From Moesziomyces globuligerus (lineage: Eukaryota > Basidiomycota > Ustilaginomycetes > Ustilaginales > Ustilaginaceae), in the NCBI GenBank assembly GCA_030849465.1, contig JARVLF010000015.1:248001-312000 (forward strand): a DNA stretch of 64,000 nt. Direction: 5' to 3'. The position numbers and the translations under genes are program-made. Positions 1 through 8,835 of the stretch are shown piece after piece. The notes below the pieces were generated by a model. The model saw only the letters and a program-made list of their open reading frames with translations. It was not told where the DNA came from and did no database searches. The number at the start of each line of letters is the position of its first letter. Within the stretch, counting starts at the first letter, position 1.

Positions 1-923
1 GATTAGGATTCCCGAAGCATGGAAGGACAGGATGAATCTTTGCCCGAATGTGAGACAAGCAGCGAACAGCGAACGGTCTCGTTGCACCTGCACTCTCAGC
101 AGTTGTGGGAGGACTCGATGCCGTCGGCCAACTTGAGACGGGGGGCGGCTTCTCGAACCATCAAAAGCGAGCCCACCGACCCACAGCAGCAACAGCCGAA
201 CTCTTCGCAACCGCAAGGGTCGACGCTTTCTTCGCACTCCTCCTTCTCCTCGCCAGCTGCCCTCCTCCCCACCCTCCTCCATCCCACTCCTTGGCCCTTG
301 TCAGTGGCCCTTGTTGCTCCCGGATCCCTGGTCGTGCTCTTCCCTCCTTCTCTTCGGTCGCCCTCCTCGCCACTCATCCCCTCTCGCCCTCCGCCGCCCC
401 TCGCTCCGTCAACTTTGTTCGGTACCTTTCGGCATCATTGCAGCCACCTTGCATCGTCCATTCTTCGAGCCTTCCTCTGCTCCTGTCCATCACTTTCCTT
501 ATCGCCGACCTTGCCGCGGCCGCTGCCACTACCGCCCGCTGCCCACGGTTCGAGAGCTCCCTTGCCAAACCGACGGTGTTCCACCTAGCCGCCGCCGCTC
601 AAGCTTTCAATCCCGACTCCGCCCTTTGCAGTACACAAACATACCTCATTGGCCTTCCGAACTTTCCTGCTACCGTTCGTTCTGCCAGCTCTGTCGGTGA
701 CTCAAACAAACTTCCTCGGCAAGCAAATCGCAACGAACGTTCCTGAACCACCCTTTCTTCGGCACGCAGTCAACTTCACGAAGCCATCGGTCCAGCCCTT
801 TTCCCTCTCTCCCTATAAAGCAGCGTCCTTTGTCTCGCTTCCCGACCATCCACAGCCACCTATCTTTTCCCTCTTGCTGTCCAAGAAGCTATCTTTGGCT
901 CCTCCCATCTACACTCCGTCAAC
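1..923 (+). promoter_or_regulatory. 5' region of the ZIP transporter gene
   Basis: No conserved coding sequence is visible. From about 220 onward the plus strand is strongly C/T-rich, typical of smut promoters and long 5' leaders. A TATA-like TATAAAG lies at 814-820, about 105 bases before the ATG at 924, with pyrimidine-rich sequence after it. The open frames here are low-complexity Ser/Pro/Leu readings of that CT-rich DNA, so I do not call them genes. Confidence 0.5.
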
Positions 924-1988
924 ATGGCTGACGAACAACCCAACTGCAGCGGGCCCGGCGACAACTACACCGGCTCCATCGGTCTCCGCATCGGCGCCAT
1001 CTTCATCCTGTGGGTCTCGTCCACCGTCGTCACGCTCTTCCCTATCCTCACCCGCCGCGTACCCCGCTTCAGTATCCACCGCGAAGTCTTTGACTTTGCA
1101 AAGTACTTTGGCTCGGGCGTCATCATCGCCACCGCCTTCATCCACCTGCTTTCGCCGGGTGTCGAGGAGCTCAGCTCGCCATGCCTCAACGAGCACTTCC
1201 AGAACTACCCCTTCGCCTTTGCTTTCGCCATGATCGCGCTCTTCGCCGTCTTTATCGTCGAGCTCTTCGCCTACCGTCTCGGCAGCAAGTGGGCCAACAA
1301 GCTCGCCTACGACCCGCACACCGGTGGCCACCACCATGCTCTCGAGCACCACGGCGGCGTCGACCGCGAGCCTGAGCACGCGCATGCTCCTGCGCCAAAG
1401 GCCGCGGATGATCTCGAGGGTTCCGCTGCCGGCTCGGCCGCCGAAGCCAAGATGATCGCCGAGTCCGGCTCGTCCATCCAGACCCCGGTCGCCATCAGCT
1501 CGCAAGCGTCCGAGATCCTCGGCGTACTCATCCTCGAGTTCGGCGTCATCTTCCACTCGGTCATCATCGGCATCACGCTCGGCACTACCACCGACTTCAC
1601 CATTCTCTTTATCGTCATCATCTTCCACCAGATGTTCGAGGGTCTTGGTCTCGGCACGCGTCTCGCCTTCCTTCCGCTCCAGATGAAGTCTTGGATCCCG
1701 CTCTTAGGCGCGATCATCTACGGCCTCGTCACCCCCATCGGCCTCGCAATCGGCCTCGGCGTGCGCAACTCGTACAACGGCGACTCGGCCACCGCCAACT
1801 ACGTCACTGGCACCTTCGACTCGGTCTCGGCCGGTATCCTCCTGTACACCGGAACCGTCGAACTGCTCGCGCACGAGTTCATCTTCAACGAGAGGATCCG
1901 CAACGCCTCGCTCACCAAGCTCACCGTCAGCGTCGTCGAGATGATGGTCGGCGCAGGCCTCATGGCGCTTCTTGGCCGATGGGCATGA
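924..1988 (+). CDS. ZIP-family zinc/iron transporter
   Basis: This 354-residue single-exon protein belongs to the ZIP family (Zrt1/Zrt2 type), which moves Zn2+ or Fe2+ into the cytosol, usually at the plasma membrane. About eight hydrophobic segments are visible, the first near residues 21-41. A histidine-rich cytosolic loop around 132-154 (GGHHHALEHHGG) separates transmembrane segments 3 and 4, as expected. The metal-site histidines are in place: FHSVIIG near 210-216 in segment 4 and FHQMFEG near 234-240 in segment 5. The ATG at 924 follows a TATA-like box by about 105 bases. Zrt-type genes are usually induced by zinc shortage. It could also carry iron, but it is not adjacent to the iron genes at 27-33 kb. 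The family call is firm; the substrate is inferred. Confidence 0.93.
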   Translation: MADEQPNCSGPGDNYTGSIGLRIGAIFILWVSSTVVTLFPILTRRVPRFSIHREVFDFAKYFGSGVIIATAFIHLLSPGVEELSSPCLNEHFQNYPFAFAFAMIALFAVFIVELFAYRLGSKWANKLAYDPHTGGHHHALEHHGGVDREPEHAHAPAPKAADDLEGSAAGSAAEAKMIAESGSSIQTPVAISSQASEILGVLILEFGVIFHSVIIGITLGTTTDFTILFIVIIFHQMFEGLGLGTRLAFLPLQMKSWIPLLGAIIYGLVTPIGLAIGLGVRNSYNGDSATANYVTGTFDSVSAGILLYTGTVELLAHEFIFNERIRNASLTKLTVSVVEMMVGAGLMALLGRWA

Positions 1989-2877
1989 GGAGGCAACACT
2001 TCGTTATATAGATTCTTCGCTTCGCTCCCAAAAATGTTCGGCACGGGTCAGGGCCACGGCCCTCTTCGAGATTTCCCTTCGGAACCGCTTCGGAATCTCT
2101 GCTCTGCTACGCGCTGTCCGTGCAGCCTGCGCAGCCTGTGTATTCAATCATTCGGCCCGCTCATTTGAAATCGCATACCCAGCACACATCCATGCCTTGT
2201 ACGGAGCCATCTGTTCTCGTCTTCGTCAGTTTGAGAAATGAATTGAGTTCGTTCGGCGGATTCACTGTAAGTTGAACAGATGATGTCGCGAGAGTGATTT
2301 CATTAGCCGGTGTTAGCAAGCTCCGGGGAAGTAAGGTTTCGGAGGATTGTCGAGATCATCGACATGCATCGCTCCAAGGTTTCGCTTCCGCGCTTGGGGA
2401 GACATGATCCCGCTTCCGCACTCGAACGACAAGTCAGACATGCGGGACTGTCAAAGGTATAGCGGGGTCAGGTCAGGATATAAAGCCTTGCGACAGTCCG
2501 CTCCTCCTCATGCTTCCGCACTCCAAACAGCCGCGCTTACCACATATCTCTGCAAAGCGTTATCCTTTCGCGCAACGTCTGACGACACCCCGGACAGCTC
2601 GGATATATCTTTGTCGAACTCACGACATTGCTACAACGCGCCTGTTGCACTTGGTCTTCGTCACCATCAAGTCGAGGTCCCGCCAGGCATCTCCTTCCGG
2701 ATCGCTGCCAGCACGTAGGTGAGTGTCCGTCACCTTCATCTGAACCTTTAAATCAGCGTACACTGACGCTGCTGCCTCCACGCCATTCGCGCGCTATGCT
2801 ATCATTCAGAGCTCGTAGACATCGCCGGGACTGGACTCCATCATCCGTACCCTCTTCTACCGCACTAGTCTGTCACT
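1989..2877 (+). promoter_or_regulatory. Intergenic region and leader of the first helix-turn-helix gene
   Basis: No recognisable gene. The first part should hold the 3' UTR of the ZIP gene. A TATAAA at 2479-2484 suggests transcription of the downstream gene from roughly 2510, which would give a leader of more than 300 bases. The leader contains a plausible intron (separate entry). Confidence 0.4.
2719..2809 (+). other. Possible 5' UTR intron of the first helix-turn-helix gene
   Basis: A donor GTGAGT at 2719 and an acceptor ATTCAG ending at 2809 frame 91 bases, with a branch-like CACTGAC near 2760. Joining the flanks does not put any upstream ATG in frame with the ATG at 2878, so this would be a leader intron. 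It is sequence-based only and would need transcript data. Confidence 0.35.
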
Positions 2878-3345
2878 ATGGCCTTTTTCACCGGTAGCAG
2901 CCGTTTCCACACGGTGAAGCGTTCGGGCTCGCCACGCACCGAGTCCCAGTCCTCGCTCCTTTCGATGCTGGACGAGATCGATGAGCTCGATGCGGACGAC
3001 AAGGTTCCCGCCGAATCGAAACCCGACGATGCCAATCCCAGTGCATGCGAGCACGCCGAGCTCGAGCCTACCAAGACCGAGGCGGCTGCATCGCCCGCTG
3101 GCGCCGAGAGGAAGCCTCGCCGGATCACGTCGGATGCAGAGAAGCAGGTCATCATGGCACTCGTCACGCGCGGCACGGCCTACACTGAGATCGGCAAGAT
3201 CCTCGACATGAAGCCCAACACGGTGCAGAAGTTCATCTCGCGCCAGCAGAAGCGTGCGCTCATCGCCGTCGATGCCGCAAAGCATGCTCACGCCACCACG
3301 CCTCCCAAGAGCAAGACGACCCGCGTCAAGAAGGCAGAGGCATAG
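2878..3345 (+). CDS. Small helix-turn-helix protein A, function unknown
   Basis: A 155-residue protein that I do not recognise as a named family. The first 75 residues are acidic and look disordered (LDEIDELDADD near 31-41). Residues about 80-130 form a basic helix-turn-helix-like segment: RRITSDAEKQ, then VIMALVTRGTAYTEIGKIL, then MKPNTVQKFISRQQKR. This resembles the compact DNA-binding fold of Myb/homeodomain-like or resolvase-type helix-turn-helix domains. The tail is Lys/Arg-rich and could act as a nuclear localisation signal. Gene B (3842-4423) has the same architecture in the same orientation, so the two look like diverged paralogues. No metal-binding residues, signal peptide or membrane segment are visible. 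A DNA-binding role is inference; a real gene is likely because the architecture recurs. Confidence 0.65.
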   Translation: MAFFTGSSRFHTVKRSGSPRTESQSSLLSMLDEIDELDADDKVPAESKPDDANPSACEHAELEPTKTEAAASPAGAERKPRRITSDAEKQVIMALVTRGTAYTEIGKILDMKPNTVQKFISRQQKRALIAVDAAKHAHATTPPKSKTTRVKKAEA

Positions 3346-3841
3346 CGCCTGCACTGCTGTAGCTGTAGCGTCATTCTCCGGCCCAAAGACTCTGTGATGA
3401 CGATCATGTAGACTCCGTCTAGCTCGCCGCAATAAGAGCAAGACCAGTGTTGCAAGCACCGTGAAGTCTGTGATCCGAAGAGTCGGGTGTGAGCGAGGTC
3501 AGAGTGAGATGCGGCTCGAGCGTTCACAGTCAGGGGAGGATTGTGAAGGAGAGGGGGAGGAGGTGCGGAAGCTAGACCGAGCACGGTCCAGCAAAGTGTG
3601 CAGAGGCCGCTTCCTCAGTCCCGCACTTGTGTCAGGAAGTGCGGAACGCAAAGCCTTCGTGGGGACATAACCTCTTCCCCACCTTCTCACGTTCCCACAT
3701 CCGCTTCCGCATCCTCCATCTCGATTCACCTCGACTCGCCACCCCTCGTCACTCGAGCCCCTGCCTGACTAACGATCTCATCTTCGTTCATCCACATCAC
3801 GCTTCACCGCTACCCATTTACCTACCCACCCCTCAGTGATC
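3346..3841 (+). promoter_or_regulatory. Spacer between the two helix-turn-helix genes
   Basis: 496 bases with no gene. The last 150 bases before the ATG at 3842 are C/T-rich, like the leaders of other genes here. There is no clear TATA element. Confidence 0.35.
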
Positions 3842-4423
3842 ATGCTTGACGACTTCCAGAACGCAACGGCGGCCGAGACCGTCGACCTGTTTTCCGACGA
3901 CGACTCGGAGACGGTCCACGGATCGGACTCGGGCTGTTCGCCCACTTCGTCCGGCGAATCGTCGATCCAGGTCCTCGGCACCGTTCGCTCCGCCACCCCG
4001 GCGATCTGCCTCGACGATTCCAACGCCGGAGCCGACCAGTGCATGCTCGCTGACCGCAAGAGCAGGGTCGACACCAAGGTCAAGAGGGAGACCAAGCCCC
4101 GCACGACTCGCGCCCAGCCGGCGCGCAGGCTCGACGATACCGACCGCGAGAAGATCTATGCTCTGCGCGACGCCGGTGTCTCCAACCAGGTGATCGCGGA
4201 TCAGCTCGGATGCTCCGTCAACGCGGTCAGCCTGACCATGGTTCGCCGTCGCAAGAAGATCCAAGACTTCGTCGCTGGCCTCAGTAGCAAGGCCAGGAGC
4301 CCCACCAAGAACAATGCTTCGCGCAACCGTGCTCAGCCCGGCCGTCAGCGTGTCAAGGGCGAGGTCAAGCCCGAGACCGACTTGCTCGTCACTCCCACCG
4401 TCAAGAAGGACGAGGTGCTTTGA
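3842..4423 (+). CDS. Small helix-turn-helix protein B, function unknown
   Basis: A 193-residue protein starting at the ATG at 3842; the open frame extends six bases upstream to a GTG, which is not a plausible eukaryotic start. The N-terminus is acidic, and VDLFSDDDSE near 14-23 resembles a SUMO-interacting motif (hydrophobic core followed by acidic residues). A basic linker follows. Residues about 95-145 form a helix-turn-helix: RRLDDTDREKIYALRDAG, then VSNQVIADQLGCS, then VNAVSLTMVRRRKK. The Ser/Lys-rich tail has several KxE stretches. It shares order of parts, length of the domain and strand with protein A at 2878-3345. Function unknown; a chromatin or transcription role is inferred. The next gene converges on it from the other strand about 240 bases away. 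Confidence 0.65.
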   Translation: MLDDFQNATAAETVDLFSDDDSETVHGSDSGCSPTSSGESSIQVLGTVRSATPAICLDDSNAGADQCMLADRKSRVDTKVKRETKPRTTRAQPARRLDDTDREKIYALRDAGVSNQVIADQLGCSVNAVSLTMVRRRKKIQDFVAGLSSKARSPTKNNASRNRAQPGRQRVKGEVKPETDLLVTPTVKKDEVL

Positions 4424-4664
4424 TCCGCTTCGCGGCCTCTCATCGCAGCGTACGTGTGTCGACGCCTTCGACCCGCATTGACGGACACCCCGCACGAAGA
4501 AAGCACGCGCTCTCACCCTGTACGCACGTCGCAGACTCAACCCGCCCCACACATCACATCGTCATCGTCGATCCTAAACGCCATCTGGAGGACTCGGGGT
4601 CATATCCGTGTCAGTCTTGCGAGTCTAGGGCCTGAATACATTTCGTCAGGCACGCGCCACACGA

Positions 4665-6773
4665 CTACACGGCCCAGGCCGTCCGTGCCCGATCCTTCCT
4701 CCAAAGCACATGTGCGCCGCGCCTCGGGCCAAGCAAGTAGCCTCTGTCGAGTTCGATCTGGATCGGCGTCGTTTCCTTCGGGTCCTGGGTCGTCTGACCA
4801 AAGATGCGCTGGAGTCTACGCACGGCGCTGGGCCAAGCGAAGACCGTGATATGTCCGAGCCCCCTCCCCATGCGATGATCGCCGCCGGGCCAGGTACGCA
4901 GCAGATGTAGCGCTTCGATGAAGTCCTGCATGTCGGTTTCGAGCTGAAACACATCCTCGTCCACCTCGTCGTCGTCGTTCGCCGTCGTCTGAGCTTGGTG
5001 TGTTGTCTCTAGCGTCGGTAATTGAGTTGGCGACCAGGTATCTCTTCCATTCTGAAACGCCGGTCCTCGCCTGCGCGTGACCAGCCTGAGCTCCAACTTC
5101 TCGAGTAACGGTAGGGTGACGCGCAGCTCGCGGGCGGTTGCGGGATCCATACCGAACACCAGCAGTTCGAGCTCCCTCAGGTCTTCGAAGGTCGGAAGAC
5201 TCAGGTAAGGGATGGTGGTAAGTTCCGTGCAGAGCCTGGAAGGCTGCGGGCCCTTTTCGAGCCTCGACACCGTGCCCGTATGGAGCGCGCCCATGCTGAA
5301 GAGATCGAGGCTAAGCTCGTGCAGCTGCGGCATGGCGAGAAGCATCTGCTCGATACCCACCGCCAGCGGACCATGATCCGCCAGCGCAGAGGGACAGTAG
5401 CCAGAAGCGTCAAACTCGGAGCTGCCGATTTGGAGCCGCCGTACGTGCTTGCCGAGCGACGGATTGTGCAGCGCCAGTGTGACGCGAAACGAACGGAACG
5501 CCGCCGGCGTATGCAGCGACACACTGTGGTACAGCTTCGGGACGATCAGATGGTAGTATCGACGCGACAGCACCAGCATGTTGGTTGGACACGATCGTGG
5601 TTCGTGCGGTGACAGGCTCGGACACGCGGCCATCAGCAAGATGTGCGAAACCAGCTCCTCGGGAAGCTGGCGGAACTCGCCTGGCGAAGTGCGGCTTGCA
5701 GCGGGAGCAGTTCCTGGCATTGTATTTCGATAGGCCTTGGATTGTGTCGTATCAGTGTATGATGCAGGCCTGCCGACTGCCCAGCGAGCGAGGTTCCTGA
5801 GGCGTTGTCCGATGCGGGTATCGAGCGCTTCGTAGGCTAGCACGTTGACGAGGCTCTCGATCTCGGGATACACAGGTACCTCGATTCTCCTCTGAGGATC
5901 CGTGACCGCGATCCAGTCCCTCCGTTTTGCTGCTGTGAGCAATGCTGTCGCCAGATCGTTCGCGGTGCCTGCTCTTCTCGCTGTTGCGGCGCTCTCGGAA
6001 TGGATATGCCGATGCACGAAGGGCCTGGGCACGCCTGTCGGCTGAACGCTATCCGGCAGATTCGTACCGCCGATTCCGCCGCCGTTCCACTGGGTGGTGG
6101 GAACGATGGGTGCACCGGACGGCCAGGTGGTCGAGCCAAGCAGCAGCAGGCTGCTGTGCGGGTTGGCGGAGCGCGAGGCGAGTCGGGCCTGAAGACGCGT
6201 GCCGAAGCAGTCGCAGATGCGTTCGACGGCGTTGCGAAAGCCGAGGTAGATGAGACGCGAGATGATGAAGGCGGCCACCGCGTCGAGGAGCAGGTACGAG
6301 GCCGAGAACATGAGCACGATGCCCCACATGCGCGGACTCGGTCGAATCGCCCTGATCCACTCGATGCGCACCAGCGCCGGCACGGGCGAACCTCTGGACG
6401 AAGAAGCGAGGATGAAGATGGAAAGGCAGCTGCGGACGATCACAGCGCTGGTAGAAGGTAGGTTATGCACGAGACTGGGTGAAGACAACAGATCGCGCCG
6501 ACTGATGTTCATGCCAAGGATCAATGTTGCAAAGACGGGGGAGGTTCCGTAGAGCAAGCCAGTTGGCCCTAGTGCAGCTTCACATGTCAGCCGTGCTACG
6601 GTAGAAGCAGCGAGCTTGAGTGTGTCAGCGCCAGAAGCGGTGAGACTGGTTAGGCTTCCCTGATGAGCAGCGAAAGGAAGGGAGAGAGATGAAGTGGGCT
6701 GGACCGGACTAAACTTGGTGTTCCTCGAGCCGTTGTCTTGTCGTGTGGTGCTGCGGCTGCACGCACCCTGCAT
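4665..6773 (-). CDS. F-box-like protein with N-terminal membrane segments
   Basis: A 702-residue open frame starting at the ATG whose complement is 6771-6773; one further codon upstream is TTG. The N-terminal third has hydrophobic stretches at about 112-133 and 148-176, which look like membrane helices. A middle part of unknown family follows. From about residue 369, LPEELVSHILLMA matches the start of an F-box, and the remaining 320 residues hold Leu-rich segments (LHELSLDLF, LRELELLVF, LEKLELRLV) like the leucine-rich tail of fungal F-box proteins. F-box proteins act as substrate adaptors for SCF ubiquitin ligases. An internal ATG near 5720 sits just before the F-box and could start a shorter conventional protein. 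The fusion may therefore be real, or an upstream gene and an F-box gene may share one open frame. Confidence 0.6.
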   Translation of the reverse strand: MQGACSRSTTRQDNGSRNTKFSPVQPTSSLSLPFAAHQGSLTSLTASGADTLKLAASTVARLTCEAALGPTGLLYGTSPVFATLILGMNISRRDLLSSPSLVHNLPSTSAVIVRSCLSIFILASSSRGSPVPALVRIEWIRAIRPSPRMWGIVLMFSASYLLLDAVAAFIISRLIYLGFRNAVERICDCFGTRLQARLASRSANPHSSLLLLGSTTWPSGAPIVPTTQWNGGGIGGTNLPDSVQPTGVPRPFVHRHIHSESAATARRAGTANDLATALLTAAKRRDWIAVTDPQRRIEVPVYPEIESLVNVLAYEALDTRIGQRLRNLARWAVGRPASYTDTTQSKAYRNTMPGTAPAASRTSPGEFRQLPEELVSHILLMAACPSLSPHEPRSCPTNMLVLSRRYYHLIVPKLYHSVSLHTPAAFRSFRVTLALHNPSLGKHVRRLQIGSSEFDASGYCPSALADHGPLAVGIEQMLLAMPQLHELSLDLFSMGALHTGTVSRLEKGPQPSRLCTELTTIPYLSLPTFEDLRELELLVFGMDPATARELRVTLPLLEKLELRLVTRRRGPAFQNGRDTWSPTQLPTLETTHQAQTTANDDDEVDEDVFQLETDMQDFIEALHLLRTWPGGDHRMGRGLGHITVFAWPSAVRRLQRIFGQTTQDPKETTPIQIELDRGYLLGPRRGAHVLWRKDRARTAWAV

Positions 6774-7226
6774 CAAAGCCTGTGCATCTCAGCTGCCCGA
6801 TAGTGCGGATACGGCGCTGGCTGATGCCTTGGCTGTTGCATTGGCCCGGTTGCTCCGGGCGGTGGCCGCAGAGTTACCGCTCGGTGGCACACGGACCCAA
6901 ATCCGCACAGCTCCACATCTCCGGTATGCCCAGTCGGGCCTGTTTCGTGCGTGATGAGCCAAGGTGTGAGACCGAGCGACAGAACACATCGTCGAGGAAA
7001 ATGACTGCATTCCGGAAATCCCGACCCGAGCAATCTCCGCCAGCAGACCCTTTCGCATTTGGCCTGAGCCTGTAACTGAGCATCTTTTCGCGGCGACTTC
7101 CTCGGACCCTGCCCCATCGCTCTGCCCTTGCCTACGATCCTAATCCCACTCGCTGCGCCATTGAGGAGCGCGAAGGCCGCAACGAGCCCACGAATGGCAA
7201 GCGCCTCAATAGCTTTGCCGTCAAGA
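6774..7226. promoter_or_regulatory. Divergent promoter region, F-box-like gene and YTP1-like gene
   Basis: 453 bases between divergent starts. No conserved coding sequence or clear TATA box. The in-frame ATG at 7194 may also serve as the start of the downstream gene, which would shorten this region. Confidence 0.35.
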
Positions 7227-8816
7227 ATGGCGCCTACGTCCGGCAAGATGATGCTGCCACTCGCATGCTTCGCGCTCGCATGCATCCCGGCGGCCCGCGC
7301 TCACGGTCACCATGCACATGGTCCTGCGGACAACTCGGTGCCCATCGACAGCATCCTTTGGATCCACATCGGCATTCAGACGCTGGCGTGGTTCTTCCTC
7401 TTCCCGCTCGCCATGGTGCTCGGCATGGTGCGTCACCGCCTGCACGTGCCGCTCGCCACGGCCTCCCTGGCGCTCACCGTAGGCGGCTACTTTCTCGGCC
7501 ACGGTCACGGCGGCCGCCAGTTCCCGCACACGGCCCACGGCACCATGGCCTCGCTGCTCGTCTTCTACCTCGGCGCCCAAACCTTCCTTGGCATCTACCT
7601 CAAGCTTCACCTCCAATGGCGTCCGGAGAAGTGGATCCGACCCACCCTCGTCACGATCCACGGCGTGCTCGGCAAGAGCTTCCCCATCGTCGGCTGGGTG
7701 CAGATGGTCTTGGGCGTCTCGACGCTCCAGTCGTGGTGCTTCGGCGGCCATCTTGGCCAGTGCCTCGCCCACTACATCATGGGCTCTGCCTTCCAGGCGT
7801 ATGCGGCGATCCTGGTCATCATGATGAAGGCCGGCGGCGACTGGCTGCAGCGCCGCGGCCAGAGCCAGGAATGGTTCGACTCGTGGGTCATCATGCTCTG
7901 GGGCATCGTCAACACGTTTACCGAGCACCACGGCGGGCCGTGGACGCACAAGGACCTGCAGCACACGCTCATGGGCGTGCTGTGGTGGGCTGGAGGTGCT
8001 CTGGGCATCTGGCTTAGCCGCGGAGGCCGACGCAACGTCTTCCCTTCGATCATCATCATCCTGACGGGCTGGGCGATGAGCGCGCATGCGCAGGAGCTCA
8101 TGATCTCGACCATGGTCCACTCGCTGTTTGGCTACGCGCTCATGGGCGCGGGTATCGCACGCATGATCGAGGTCTGCTTTGTCCTCCAGGATCGCCCGAC
8201 CGGCACCACGCACGAGTCGCCCGACGTACCGCTCGCTCGCCAGGAGGCCGTCAACGGAAGCTGGTATCCGATCAAGGCGTTCCAGTACCTGCCGCCGTAT
8301 CTGCTGGTCGCGTCTGGCGTGCTCTTCATGTCGGCGACCGACGAAGAGCTGCGCTGGGCCGACGGACGCGGCGTCGACCACGGTACCTGGGGCCTGATCG
8401 ATTTCAGTGCTTCGATGCTCGTCTTTCTGTGGATCAACGTGCTCGTCGACCTCTACGTCGGATACGGCGGGCGGTACGGTGCGGCGCGCAAGAACGCAGC
8501 ACAGGTCAGAGCAGCGGACCGCGAAGCACAGCCGAGCCGCTCGATGTACGCGCGACTAAGCCTTGGCGGCAGTAGCGGGCGCGACGCTGGCACAAATGCG
8601 ACTTCCCGTTCCCGTCCTGCACCGGCTGCTGCGGCTGCGGAGCACCACGAGCTGAACGGACTGACCGGAAAGACTCGGGGCGCCTACGATGACGGTATGG
8701 GCGAGCCGAATCACGTACTTTTCGACGAAGAGGACGAGGACCCGTTCGAGGAGAAGGACCGTGACGACGGACAGAGCAGCGGCAGCAGCGCAGGACGTGG
8801 GCGCATTCAGCTCTGA
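7227..8816 (+). CDS. YTP1: YTP1-family polytopic membrane protein
   Basis: A 529-residue membrane protein of the fungal YTP1 family (DUF2427 region followed by the Ytp1 region, cytochrome b561-like topology). I chose the ATG at 7227: it has A at -3 and G at +4, and it leads straight into a signal peptide (PLACFALACIPAARA) followed by a His-rich start, AHGHHAHG. An in-frame ATG at 7194 would add 11 residues; the open frame reaches further up only to a TTG. About ten or more transmembrane helices follow, with family landmarks such as HTAHGTMASLLVFYLG, HGVLGKSFPIVGW, NTFTEHHGG and the Ser/Ala-rich charged tail after about residue 415. The molecular function of YTP1 proteins is unsettled; membrane-bound histidines suggest haem or metal binding, which is inference. 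A 15-base C tract begins four bases past the stop. Confidence 0.88.
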   Translation: MAPTSGKMMLPLACFALACIPAARAHGHHAHGPADNSVPIDSILWIHIGIQTLAWFFLFPLAMVLGMVRHRLHVPLATASLALTVGGYFLGHGHGGRQFPHTAHGTMASLLVFYLGAQTFLGIYLKLHLQWRPEKWIRPTLVTIHGVLGKSFPIVGWVQMVLGVSTLQSWCFGGHLGQCLAHYIMGSAFQAYAAILVIMMKAGGDWLQRRGQSQEWFDSWVIMLWGIVNTFTEHHGGPWTHKDLQHTLMGVLWWAGGALGIWLSRGGRRNVFPSIIIILTGWAMSAHAQELMISTMVHSLFGYALMGAGIARMIEVCFVLQDRPTGTTHESPDVPLARQEAVNGSWYPIKAFQYLPPYLLVASGVLFMSATDEELRWADGRGVDHGTWGLIDFSASMLVFLWINVLVDLYVGYGGRYGAARKNAAQVRAADREAQPSRSMYARLSLGGSSGRDAGTNATSRSRPAPAAAAAEHHELNGLTGKTRGAYDDGMGEPNHVLFDEEDEDPFEEKDRDDGQSSGSSAGRGRIQL

Positions 8817-8820
8817 GTTG

Positions 8821-8835
8821 CCCCCCCCCCCCCCC
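8821..8835 (+). repeat. Poly-C tract, 15 bases, in the YTP1-like 3' UTR
   Basis: Fifteen consecutive C residues start right after the stop codon of the YTP1-like gene, followed by T and four more C. On the sense strand of SPT3 an equal C tract lies in its 3' UTR (plus-strand G run at 52446-52460). Confidence 0.95.

Noticed and set aside
909..1628. 239-codon minus frame across the ZIP gene
   Set aside because: Shadow of the ZIP coding sequence; acidic low-complexity reading with no motif.
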